A stretch of 37,168 nucleotides of DNA from NCBI GenBank assembly GCA_009839485.1, contig VXPQ01000021.1, forward strand, positions 1 through 37,168, in the 5' to 3' direction. The notes under the pieces are model-generated. The model saw nothing but the letters and a program-made list of their open reading frames with translations, did no database searches and was not told the origin of the DNA. Shown piece after piece: positions 1 through 8,376 of this stretch. Source of the stretch: Bacteroidetes bacterium SB0662_bin_6. GTDB taxonomy: Bacteria; Bacteroidota; Rhodothermia; Rhodothermales; VXPQ01. The position numbers and the translations under genes were made by a program. Position 1 is the stretch's first letter. Each line of letters starts with the position of its first letter.

Positions 1-537
<537 letters not shown>

Positions 538-989
538 AATGAAGTTGAATGATCTGCTTGACTCGTATTTGTCTGTCTCATCATGCGCGCCGTTTGTCCG
601 ACGCACAGGAATCAACGGGACTCGCTATGCTTCCATTCTCATCAAAGAACATGGCTGGAAACGCTCCCGCCGCCTGAAAAAAGCGAACCGGTCAACCAGC
701 CACCGTGCAGAAATCAGGCCCTACATCGCAATGCGGCCCCGAAAAAAGCACGGACAGAAAAAATACGCCAACAATCTCTTGATGTCAAGAGGCTGTCGGC
801 GCATATTCAGCCTGCCTTACACGGCGATATAAGCCGGAGGTTCCAACCTTGTATTTATGAAATGTGTGTTGAGAAGAACACGCCCGCACCAACCGGCACA
901 TGAACAGCGTTCATCCGTATGAACCGGGGAAAACAGCATTGCGTACCTTGTTACGTCAAAACCCGTAAGACCCTGCAAAGTCCCGGATC
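538..989. other. 16S leader and upstream non-coding region
   Basis: No credible protein gene is seen between the 16S 5' end and the PASTA-domain gene. The short frames here have no recognisable product. The part next to 16S should be the leader of the rRNA transcript, read leftwards. The only clear signal is the promoter-like pair at 760-788 on the minus strand. Several short A-runs (for example near 677-682 and 741-746) are present without a convincing terminator hairpin. I saw no tRNA. Confidence 0.6.
760..788 (-). promoter_or_regulatory. Candidate rRNA operon promoter
   Basis: Read on the minus strand, TTGACA (788-783) is followed by a 17-nt spacer and TATTTT (765-760). The run TATTTTTT also resembles the Bacteroidota TAnnTTTG -7 element. 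Transcription would begin near 753, leaving a leader of about 215 nt before the 16S 5' end, a normal arrangement for rRNA operons. The assignment rests on consensus and position only. Confidence 0.5.
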
Positions 990-1853
990 ATGCCGCCGGA
1001 AACCGCCAAACGCCTGCTTTCAAGAACGGAGTCGTACATCCGAACGCTTCTGCGCAATCCGTACTGGTGGGGAGGACTGATCCTGTTGACAGCCTTCCTT
1101 GGAATCAGTTATGTGCTCGTCAACGACCTGCTTATGCCGAAGCTCACAAGACAGGGAGCCCATCTGCAGGTCCCCAATGTAGTCAATCGGCCGTACGAAC
1201 AGGCAAGGAACGACCTCGAAGCCCTTGGACTGCATGTCGAACGTATCGTGCAGCAGTACAATCCGGCCTTCGCCCGCGATGTGGTCGTGGATCAAAACCC
1301 TCTCCCCTCTGCGCTCGTAAAGCCGGAACGGCACATTTACCTGACGATCAACAGCGGGGAATTACGGCATGTGGTGGTCTCTGACGTGGTCGGCCTTTCT
1401 CTTCGCGAGGCCGTAAACCGGTTACGCGCACAGGGTCTGCACATCGAGGAAACATTGCCCGATTCCATCCCGGCCCCCAATCGCAATACCGTTACCGGGC
1501 AGGAACCCGCTGCCGGAGATACCCTCACGGAGGGAGCTTCCGTATCCTTGTGGTACAGTACAGGCCTTGGCATAGGCTACAGCACGATACCGGATATCAC
1601 CGGTCTGGGCATCAATCAGGCGCAAGACAGTCTGCTCACCATGCAATTGCGCTCCATTGTGATCAGTGCACCGGACAGCCTCTCCGACCCGAACGCGCCG
1701 GACTCTATCGTGTTACGCCAGAGCCCTGCTCCCGGAACGCGTGTGCGCGCCGGATTCGAGGTGCGCCTTCATACCTGGCAAGCCGAACAGCCTGAACCTG
1801 ACAGACCTTTTCCTTTTCGATTCGAAGAAAACGAACCGGGAGTCGGGCTATGA
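990..1853 (+). CDS. PASTA-domain membrane protein
   Basis: 287 aa. A short basic N-terminus is followed by one membrane segment at about residues 27-46 and three tandem PASTA domains at about 58-123, 127-192 and 199-262. Each has the typical V-P-(D/N)-V-x-G/N start and a conserved Q-x-P near its end (DQNPLP, GQEPAA, RQSPAP). PASTA domains bind peptidoglycan fragments or act as spacers in Ser/Thr kinases and penicillin-binding proteins. This protein has neither a kinase nor a transpeptidase domain, so it resembles the stand-alone PASTA proteins found in Bacteroidota, which are probably periplasmic cell-wall-binding proteins anchored in the inner membrane. The ATG at 990 has no strong ribosome-binding site but leaves the membrane segment properly placed. 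It is divergent from the 16S gene and followed by the DinB gene 81 bp downstream. Confidence 0.85.
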   Translation: MPPETAKRLLSRTESYIRTLLRNPYWWGGLILLTAFLGISYVLVNDLLMPKLTRQGAHLQVPNVVNRPYEQARNDLEALGLHVERIVQQYNPAFARDVVVDQNPLPSALVKPERHIYLTINSGELRHVVVSDVVGLSLREAVNRLRAQGLHIEETLPDSIPAPNRNTVTGQEPAAGDTLTEGASVSLWYSTGLGIGYSTIPDITGLGINQAQDSLLTMQLRSIVISAPDSLSDPNAPDSIVLRQSPAPGTRVRAGFEVRLHTWQAEQPEPDRPFPFRFEENEPGVGL

Positions 1854-1934
1854 CGGGACCCACGTGAAACGTATAGACTCTACCCTCATACTCACCTTAA
1901 CCATTCCTCATCCCAATTCCCAAGGAGAATACCC

Positions 1935-2426
1935 ATGAACGGCGCCGCGCTGCTTCCCGAATTCGATCACGAGATCGAAAACACCCGCAAAATGCTTGCA
2001 TTGGCGCCTGACGAATGTCTGGATTACCGCCCTCACGAAAAATCGTGGACGCTCCGGCAACTCGCCACCCATGTGGCAAACCTGCCCACATGGACCGGCC
2101 CGACATTCCATATGGATGAACTGGATCTGGCGCAGCCGTTCGAACCATGGATTCCTGAAAACACGGACGAAATCCTTGCCGCATTCGACAAAGCGGCCTC
2201 GGAAGCCCGCCTCGTGCTGGAAAGCGCATCGGCCGACACATTCCTTGAACCCTGGACCCTGAAGGCAGGGGATCAGATTCACTTCACCATGCCGAAAGGC
2301 GTCGTATTCCGCAGTTTTGTCCTGAACCACCTCATCCATCACCGCGCCCAACTCGGCGTCTACCTGCGCATGTGCGACATTGCGATCCCGGGCATGTACG
2401 GCCCTTCCGCGGACGAAACAATGTAG
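1935..2426 (+). CDS. DinB-family protein
   Basis: 163 aa, the usual size for the DinB/YfiT four-helix-bundle family of putative metal-dependent enzymes (many are thiol-dependent transferases or hydrolases of unknown substrate). The features seen are a first His in the TLRQLATHVANLP helix (about residue 46) and the C-terminal NHLIHHRAQLGVYLR helix, which supplies two more His and has the family's typical H-H-R-x-Q-L pattern. These three His would form the metal site. AAGGAG at 1921-1926, 8 bp before the ATG, is a good ribosome-binding site and fixes the start. The gene is convergent with the TonB-dependent receptor gene, whose stop is 25 bp away. The substrate cannot be told from sequence. Confidence 0.85.
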   Translation: MNGAALLPEFDHEIENTRKMLALAPDECLDYRPHEKSWTLRQLATHVANLPTWTGPTFHMDELDLAQPFEPWIPENTDEILAAFDKAASEARLVLESASADTFLEPWTLKAGDQIHFTMPKGVVFRSFVLNHLIHHRAQLGVYLRMCDIAIPGMYGPSADETM

Positions 2427-2451
2427 ATCCGGTTCGCGCGCAGTTTCGGCG

Positions 2452-5400
2452 TCAACGCCCTTCCTCCAGGCGCCAGGTAATCGACAACTTCACGCGCCGC
2501 CCCTTCGGGCTGTGTGTGAAGCCATCGAATGCAGATTCCCAATTGACAAAAGGCGGATCCTTGTCCAGCAGATTGAGCACGGACAACGTCACGTCGAACC
2601 CGCCCGGTAAATGCCGGTATGCGCTCACATCGAGGGTTGCGAACGAATCGATGGTCCGAAGCTCCGATCCCTCTGACTCGTTCTCATTGATATAGGAGGG
2701 GATGTAATTCAGGTAGCTGACCAGCGAGTAAAGACTCCTGTGGTAGCCGGCGTTCACCCTGGATTTCCACTTCGGAATCGGCGGCGCCGAGGGATTGTAC
2801 CGGTTCAGGTAACCGGCGCCTTCCTGCTCACCCGCCAACTCCACACCGCTCACTTCCAGCGCCTTCACAAAGTAGGAGCGGGTCCAGGTGCCTTCGAAGC
2901 CCCCCGAAAGGACCCCGGCCCCGGCGGCAAAACGCGTGCTGAGATGCCAGTCGATACCGGAGGTGGTAATCCCCGGCCAGTTGACTGCGTTTACGCGGAC
3001 ACGCTCAATAAGCTGGGAATCGCAGCCCGATGCACCGCCAGGGCACGTAATGTACCGCTGCACCGCTGCGCGGGCGGCTCCACCCTGGTGATACAGCGCC
3101 GTAATCCCGCCATGCGGCAACACGCCGATGGCGTCCCTGAAATTGTAGGACCAGTAATCGAGGGTCGCACGGACATGGTCACTGGAAAATGCCGCCCCGA
3201 CATTGTATGTCAGCGCCCGCTCGGGTTTCAGATCGGCGTTTCCGAACGTATCGATCGGTTTGTAGGTGCCCGTTTCCGCAACCCAATCAAGCCCTGTAGC
3301 CCGATCCTCGTTCAGTTCGTCCACCGACGGCACCCGAAGCGTAGACTGCACCGAACCGCGGAAAATCAACGCGTCCGTTGCCTGGATGCGCATTGCGAAC
3401 TTCGGATCGAAGCTGCTTACGATTTCGTGAAATTCATAGTTTGCCGCAACCTGCGCGTCGAAACGCGCGCCTACCGTAAGCGGAACCTCGGCAAAGAACC
3501 GATGCACATTGCGCGCATCGTCGTAGGGATAGTACCCGGTGGTGAACGTATAGGGGCCCACCTTGTCCCTGCAACCGACGTCTCCAGGCACCGCACAAGG
3601 ATTCGTGTTCTGATTGGCCGGATCGTTCGGCACGGCGGACACGGCGGTCCGGCGAAACTGATACCCTACCGCATACGCCGCAAGCCCTTCGACCAGACCG
3701 CCGGTCAATACAGCGTCGGCCACGAACAACTCAGCCTTGTTTTCCAGATCCAACTCCTCGTTGATCCAGCCGATTAGCGCAGGACTATTCGCCAGATTCC
3801 CGGCATGATCGGGATTCGCCATACCCTGAAACGCGGCGCCGGGCTGTGCGGAATACCGGAGTGCATTGCTGAACGGATTGTAATACATGCATGCTCCCTG
3901 ACCCGGTACGGCTCCATTGAGCGCGCCAAGCCGCATCCCGGAAGGAGCCGCGCGGTCTACCTCCACGTCCACGCCGCAATCAGGACCGCCGAAACCGCGG
4001 AAGGCAAGGAATTTCCTGTACGCGTACTCCGCCGGAAGATTCACGTTGTTGGTAGCGCGTGAGTAGCCGACACCCACATCAAGCTTCACACTCCGACCGC
4101 CGAACGCCTCGAACGCATGATCGACCGAGGCGGAAATGCGCTGCGTGCCGGACGCGCGGGCCAACGTACGTCCGGGACCGCTGTTTCCTACGAGACGGCC
4201 AAAGAAATACCAGTCGTCTTCAAGGCATTCGGCGCCGGAAGCGAAACCCACACGATCCGCATGCATGCCGCAGAACGCTTGCCGCCCGGGATTGCCGGAC
4301 GGAACGATCTGGGTGCCGTCATACGGAGAAATAGGCGGAAACGACGGGGTGGTCAGCCAATCCGGCGTTACAGCCTGGGCCCATAGCCCCTCGATGCGGT
4401 AACCGGACCGGTCGCCCAAACGCCCGTTGATCTCTCCGAAAGCCCGGATATGCCTGCTTTTTTCGATCAGGTTATCCCAGGGTGCATAGCGGAAACGGCA
4501 TGTGGCGTCTTCAATATGGCCGCCAAAATCCACGCAACGGGGATCGAGAAATCGTCTTTCCGCATCGCCATGAGCAGCGACGAGTTCATTTACGAAGGCG
4601 TTCGCGCCTTCATTCCCCGTCAGGGAGGGTCTGTAAAATGCGCCCGGATTACCTGTATACGACCAGCCCCCGGCCTGCGGAAACGGACGCAATGACCATG
4701 GCCGCTCCGAGACCCTCAACTCCTGACGATACATCATTTCCGCAGCAAACACCGCATGGGCGCCAGCGACATCCCCCCCCCAGATCGCGCCGGCATACGT
4801 ATCGCCGGCGTCGGCATAGTACTCGTGAGAAGTGGCGACTTCCAGACCCTCGAAATCACTGCGCGTCACAAAATTGGCGACGCCGGCCACCGCATCCGAT
4901 CCATACACGGCGGAGGCTCCCTCTTTCAGAACCTCTATACGACTGATCGCGATGGCGGGCACGGCATTCACGTCTACGAAGCGGCCACCGATCAGGCGCG
5001 CCGGTAAGTATACCTGCCGGCGCCCGTTGAACAGCACCAGCGTACGGGAGGGCCCCAGGCCGCGGAGATTTACGCTGGCTACGGTTTCCTGCACGGAGGC
5101 AGGCGGCCCGGTGCTATTGTACCAGCTCTGGCGCTCGCCGATCACGCCATGAGACACACTCAGATTCTTGAAAAGCTCTACCAGTTGCGGAGCACCCTGT
5201 TCCGCCAGCGCCGCCCGGTCTACCGCGGTAACGGCATAGGGTAGATCAATGGCAAATTCCTCGACGGATGTACCGGTCACTACCACTTCGTCAAGCTTCA
5301 GCACCGTGGGCGTGATCCGCAACGATAATTCCGTGGTCTCCCCGGCACTCACCGTAAGCTCGCGTACAAGTGTGGAATAGCCGATAAAAGAGACTCTTAC

Positions 5401-5658
5401 GGTCTGCTGGCCCGCCGGTACAAAAGAGAAACTGAACGCTCCTTCCGCGTCCGTATATATGATCGCATCCAGACCGGTGATATACACTTCCACTGCTTCC
5501 ACCGGAAGCGTATCCGAGGCGTCCACTACTGTACCCGTAACGCTCCCGGTCGATTGCGCATGCACCGGCGACGCCCACAAGACAACGCACAAGGTCAGAC
5601 AGCACATTGAAACGTGTCGTGCGAATGCAGTCGAACTAAATCTGTCGTGTATATACAT
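2452..5658 (-). CDS. TonB-dependent outer-membrane receptor
   Basis: 1068 aa from the ATG at 5658. The N-terminus has a basic stretch, a hydrophobic core (CCLTLCVVLWA) and a cleavage site near SPVHAQ, so it is exported. A carboxypeptidase-regulatory-like beta-sandwich follows (GSVTGTVVDAS ... YTDAEGAFSFSFVPAG), then a plug domain (DEVVVTGT ... LRGLGPSRTLVLFNGRR ... IEVLKEGASAVYGSDAVAGVANFVTR) and a long 22-strand barrel ending in a short aromatic/basic terminus. Such receptors import siderophores, cobalamin, sugars or peptides using TonB energy. No SusD partner is adjacent, so it is not a classic SusCD pair and the substrate is unknown. Paired Cys in extracellular-loop regions (about 300-420) suggest disulfides. 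A longer frame opens with TTG at 5721, but only the ATG puts the signal peptide at the N-terminus. The AT-rich 5659-5766 interval upstream probably carries its promoter. Confidence 0.92.
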   Translation of the reverse strand: MYIHDRFSSTAFARHVSMCCLTLCVVLWASPVHAQSTGSVTGTVVDASDTLPVEAVEVYITGLDAIIYTDAEGAFSFSFVPAGQQTVRVSFIGYSTLVRELTVSAGETTELSLRITPTVLKLDEVVVTGTSVEEFAIDLPYAVTAVDRAALAEQGAPQLVELFKNLSVSHGVIGERQSWYNSTGPPASVQETVASVNLRGLGPSRTLVLFNGRRQVYLPARLIGGRFVDVNAVPAIAISRIEVLKEGASAVYGSDAVAGVANFVTRSDFEGLEVATSHEYYADAGDTYAGAIWGGDVAGAHAVFAAEMMYRQELRVSERPWSLRPFPQAGGWSYTGNPGAFYRPSLTGNEGANAFVNELVAAHGDAERRFLDPRCVDFGGHIEDATCRFRYAPWDNLIEKSRHIRAFGEINGRLGDRSGYRIEGLWAQAVTPDWLTTPSFPPISPYDGTQIVPSGNPGRQAFCGMHADRVGFASGAECLEDDWYFFGRLVGNSGPGRTLARASGTQRISASVDHAFEAFGGRSVKLDVGVGYSRATNNVNLPAEYAYRKFLAFRGFGGPDCGVDVEVDRAAPSGMRLGALNGAVPGQGACMYYNPFSNALRYSAQPGAAFQGMANPDHAGNLANSPALIGWINEELDLENKAELFVADAVLTGGLVEGLAAYAVGYQFRRTAVSAVPNDPANQNTNPCAVPGDVGCRDKVGPYTFTTGYYPYDDARNVHRFFAEVPLTVGARFDAQVAANYEFHEIVSSFDPKFAMRIQATDALIFRGSVQSTLRVPSVDELNEDRATGLDWVAETGTYKPIDTFGNADLKPERALTYNVGAAFSSDHVRATLDYWSYNFRDAIGVLPHGGITALYHQGGAARAAVQRYITCPGGASGCDSQLIERVRVNAVNWPGITTSGIDWHLSTRFAAGAGVLSGGFEGTWTRSYFVKALEVSGVELAGEQEGAGYLNRYNPSAPPIPKWKSRVNAGYHRSLYSLVSYLNYIPSYINENESEGSELRTIDSFATLDVSAYRHLPGGFDVTLSVLNLLDKDPPFVNWESAFDGFTHSPKGRRVKLSITWRLEEGR

Positions 5659-5766
5659 GGGTTGTGGTGGATTATCGATGGGGTGTAAAATCGGGCGGAC
5701 ACAAAATGCTCCGATAAACAACGATAGAGTAAAGTATAAAAAAGTAAATGTTAAGAGAAATGCAAA

Positions 5767-6282
5767 CTATTCCACCACATGGATCGTGAACCCGTCGTTC
5801 ACGTCCACATCCACGCGCTCGCGATGCTTCGTCTGGAGAAATAGACCTATGTAATCGGGCTGAATCGGATATTCCCTATGCCCCCGGTCAACGAGCACAA
5901 CCATCTGTATGCTCCGCGGGCGTCCGTAATGTACAAGCGCATCCAGTGCGGCACGGGCCGTTCGACCCGTAAACAGCACATCGTCCACCAGGACGACATC
6001 CCGGTCTGCAATTTCGCGCGCCATATGGGACGTGTCTGCGATCTCTTCATCGGGATCCCGGTCATCCCTGTATGCGGACACATCCAGATTACTTACCTCA
6101 AACGTACGGCCTTCGAGCACCTCCATCTCGCGGGCAATCGCTTCCGCTACGGCGCTGCCGCGGCGACGGATGCCCACCAGTTCTACATCGGATGCTCCGC
6201 GGTTACGTTCGACAATCTCGCAGGAAAGCCTCACCAGCATACGCTGCACGCGCTCCGGTGACATGATGAGCCTGCGCGCCAT
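5767..6282 (-). CDS. pyrR: PyrR: pyrimidine regulator / uracil phosphoribosyltransferase
   Basis: 171 aa, normal for PyrR. The PRPP-binding signature VVLVDDVLFTGRTARAAL sits at about residues 95-112, and the family markers IMSPERVQRMLVRLSCEI, VGIRRRGS and VVLVDRGHRE(Y/L)PI are present. In Gram-positive bacteria PyrR binds pyr mRNA in response to UMP and attenuates transcription, and it also converts uracil plus PRPP to UMP. In Bacteroidota-like species the enzymatic role is the safer assumption, since no pyr genes are next to it here. ATG at 6282 is chosen; a second Met at 6264 (MSPERVQ) is possible. It lies 51 bp downstream of the small secreted protein gene and 108 bp upstream of the receptor gene. 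Confidence 0.93.
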   Translation of the reverse strand: MARRLIMSPERVQRMLVRLSCEIVERNRGASDVELVGIRRRGSAVAEAIAREMEVLEGRTFEVSNLDVSAYRDDRDPDEEIADTSHMAREIADRDVVLVDDVLFTGRTARAALDALVHYGRPRSIQMVVLVDRGHREYPIQPDYIGLFLQTKHRERVDVDVNDGFTIHVVE

Positions 6283-6333
6283 ACGCCGAGCATGAAAAGA
6301 TTGCGGACGAAGTATCTGCGAGAGATCCTCGTC

Positions 6334-6786
6334 TCACTGAAACATGGCCTTGATACTACCCCATGTGCGCCGAACCGCCGTCGGCGTATAGGCAACCTGT
6401 TGTGATCCTACAAGTTGTCGCCCCCCATCATCCAGCACGGCATACAACGTATACTGAACCACTTCAGCCCCCTTATACAGATCGTCATCCCGAAAAACAT
6501 AGGGGTGACGTGCGCCAAGCGGCTCCACCTCGACCACCCTTGTACCGGCGCCTGATTCCGCACTCACTTCCACCTCATAGTAGTCCAAATCGTCTTCGGA
6601 CTCTGCCGCCCATTCCACTACAGGGACCCCTTCATCCAACTCTACCGCAAAACGGAGTGCCTTGAAGCCACTGACATGGGTTAACTGAGCATGCACCTCC
6701 GCCGCCTGATCAACAGGAATTGCATTGAAGCCGAGAAGGCTTCCCGATGCCACCACTGCAAGCACTATGAAGGCGAATTGTTTCAC
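6334..6786 (-). CDS. Small secreted protein of unknown function
   Basis: About 150 aa if started at the GTG at 6786, which reads M-K-Q-F followed by a hydrophobic stretch (AFIVLAVVASGSLLGF), a plausible signal peptide. The mature part is acidic and beta-rich, with alternating hydrophobics (LRFAVELDEGVPVVEW, YYEVEVSAESGAG, VQYTLYAVLDDGG), suggesting an Ig- or fibronectin-III-like sandwich. I recognise no family. The frame remains open back to a GTG at 6933, but that start would overlap the Fur gene by 52 bp and lies upstream of the likely promoter at 6832-6860. The signal peptide also argues for 6786; a GTG at 6816 is the other option. Confidence 0.65.
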   Translation of the reverse strand: MKQFAFIVLAVVASGSLLGFNAIPVDQAAEVHAQLTHVSGFKALRFAVELDEGVPVVEWAAESEDDLDYYEVEVSAESGAGTRVVEVEPLGARHPYVFRDDDLYKGAEVVQYTLYAVLDDGGRQLVGSQQVAYTPTAVRRTWGSIKAMFQ

Positions 6787-6831
6787 AAAAGGAGAAAAGA
6801 CGGAGGGTTGGCTCACAGGTGCATCCCGTAT

Positions 6832-6860
6832 AATATATACCCAATTCGGTGTAACGTCAA
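6832..6860 (-). promoter_or_regulatory. Candidate promoter for the small secreted protein gene
   Basis: On the minus strand TTGACG (6860-6855) is followed by 17 nt and TATATT (6837-6832), inside the longer AT run TATATATTATAC. A start near 6825 would give a leader of about 39 nt to the GTG at 6786. The site lies just after the Fur gene stop, so the secreted-protein gene can be transcribed independently of fur. Confidence 0.5.
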
Positions 6861-6881
6861 GATGCGGCGGCACGTTCCTGT

Positions 6882-7361
6882 TCACGCCTCCTGTGCAACA
6901 GCCGTTTTGTTCGGGCAATGCTCCCGCGCGCACCGCCCATACATGTTGAGCGAGTGGTGCTTGATATCAAACTGATATATGTCAGCGACCATTTCCTGGA
7001 TGCTCTGTATACGCGGATCGCAGAATTCGAACAACTCATTGCAATCCATGCAAATCAGATGGTCGTGCTGCCAATAACTGAAGGCCCTTTCGTACTTCGC
7101 CTGATTTCTTCCGAACTGATGCCGGACCACAAGATCACAATCCATCAACAGTTCCAGCGTGTTGTACACGGTCGCGCGGCTTATCCGGTGCCCGCCGTCC
7201 TTCAACCGGATATAGAGTTCGTCGGCGTCCACATGATCGTTCGTAGCATAAATCTCCTCGAGAACGAGAAAACGCTCCGGAGTTTGCCTGCGGCCGCGTT
7301 GCCGGAGAAAAGCGCCGAATAAACGACGAACTTCTTCCATTTGCTGGGGCGGAACGGACAT
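6882..7361 (-). CDS. Fur-family transcriptional regulator
   Basis: 159 aa. A winged-helix DNA-binding domain fills residues 10-85, with the recognition-helix segment HRISRATVYNTLELL. The dimerisation/metal domain follows, with WQHDHLICMDCNELFEF (His99, His101, Cys104, Cys107) and a second Cys pair in CAREHC (Cys144, Cys149), giving a structural Cys4 zinc site. The family represses iron uptake (Fur), peroxide defence (PerR) or zinc uptake (Zur) genes using a metal co-repressor. Fur is the likeliest, but the sequence alone does not separate the types. The nearby TonB-dependent receptor could be a target; no obvious 19-bp Fur box was seen before it. The gene lies 98 bp downstream of tmk on the same strand. 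Confidence 0.9.
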   Translation of the reverse strand: MSVPPQQMEEVRRLFGAFLRQRGRRQTPERFLVLEEIYATNDHVDADELYIRLKDGGHRISRATVYNTLELLMDCDLVVRHQFGRNQAKYERAFSYWQHDHLICMDCNELFEFCDPRIQSIQEMVADIYQFDIKHHSLNMYGRCAREHCPNKTAVAQEA

Positions 7362-7459
7362 AGGGCGATGCGGAAGTGTACGAACGGCCTGACTATTCCC
7401 TCAACCGCCGCCGGGGAGATGCGGTTCCGAAAAAGACATGCGCCGTTCCATGAACCCGC

Positions 7460-8140
7460 TCAAGGAACTTCCCGTTCGGGCAGCAAATCCTGAGTGCCGC
7501 GCCAAATCGTATCGGCGAGATCGTCCTCGCTCAATGTGCCATCCAGGCGAACGATGCGATCCGGCTCAGCCGCCGCCAGTTCGTCGAATGCTTTCGCTAC
7601 CCGGTCGTAGAATGCCTGCCCGGACTGCTCCATGCGATCCGGCTCGGCCCGCAATGCCTGTTCGGGCGGAACGGACGGATCTTCAAGAAGCGGTTGGGAC
7701 CGCTGGGCGCGGCGCTGCAAGGCCTCTTCAGCAGGAAGCACGAGCAACCAGGTCCGATCCGGCCGGAGTCTACCCGCGACCCGCTCATTGAGGGACGATA
7801 TCCAGTCCGGATCGGCAATCCCGCGGCCTACCCCCTGGTACGCCGTGGTCGAATCGTAAAACCGGTCGCACACTACCACCTTGCCTTTTTCCAGCGCCGG
7901 ACGAATGCATTCTTCCACAAGCTGCGCCCTCGCGGCAGAAAACAGCAACAATTCCGGCAAGGGACCGATCTCAAAGTTGGAATCGAGAAGAATGGTCCGG
8001 ATATGCTCGGAAAGCGGGGCGCCGCCGGGCTCCCGAAAGAACTCGACATCGTATCCTTCGTCTACCAGTTGACTCACCAGCCGAGCGGCCTGGGTGCTTT
8101 TCCCGGCGCCGTCGACGCCCTCGATCGTTACGAAAATCAT
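7460..8140 (-). CDS. tmk: Thymidylate kinase
   Basis: 226 aa. The enzyme phosphorylates dTMP to dTDP for DNA synthesis in the cytoplasm. Seen: P-loop EGVDGAGKST at residues 7-16, FREPGG (dTMP-binding DR-type loop region), CDRFYDSTTAYQG (the DR[YF]-x-DS-x-AYQ signature) and a basic LID segment (RRAQRSQP). Length is typical of bacterial Tmk. The ATG at 8140 directly precedes the P-loop strand (MIFVTIEG). The first gene of a minus-strand series (tmk, fur-like, secreted protein, pyrR), it shares a 236-bp divergent intergenic region with the TPR gene. Confidence 0.95.
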   Translation of the reverse strand: MIFVTIEGVDGAGKSTQAARLVSQLVDEGYDVEFFREPGGAPLSEHIRTILLDSNFEIGPLPELLLFSAARAQLVEECIRPALEKGKVVVCDRFYDSTTAYQGVGRGIADPDWISSLNERVAGRLRPDRTWLLVLPAEEALQRRAQRSQPLLEDPSVPPEQALRAEPDRMEQSGQAFYDRVAKAFDELAAAEPDRIVRLDGTLSEDDLADTIWRGTQDLLPEREVP

Positions 8141-8248
8141 CGGCCGTTTTCAGTCCCTGCAGAACGAGTAAGGAACGGGACGGGAAGCGGGATCATGGAC
8201 AATCCCTCCGTTTCCACCTGCATTCCTTATCCGGACAAAGCGAACTCT

Positions 8249-8277
8249 TTGTAAATTGGATAGTACCCTGCTATAAT
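8249..8277 (+). promoter_or_regulatory. Promoter of the TPR-DUF368 operon
   Basis: TTGTAA (8249-8254), a 17-nt spacer and a perfect TATAAT (8272-8277) lie in the divergent region between tmk and the TPR gene. Transcription would start near 8284, directly before a run of eight T (about 8286-8293), and leave a leader of about 93 nt to the ATG at 8377. This is the best sigma-70-like match I found in the window. Confidence 0.65.
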
Positions 8278-8376
8278 ACGGCGAACTTTTTTTTCGCTGC
8301 ATCTTTTATTCTTTCGTGTCCGGCACCATCCTGCCCGCGTCCGCACACTCCCTGCAACCAGTATTTCCGCGCTGGC

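Noticed and set aside
5659-5721. TTG start of the TonB-dependent receptor
   Set aside because: It adds 21 residues before the signal peptide; the ATG at 5658 fits export.
6787-6933. Longer N-terminus of the secreted protein from GTG 6933
   Set aside because: It overlaps the Fur gene by 52 bp, lies upstream of the likely promoter and would bury the signal peptide.
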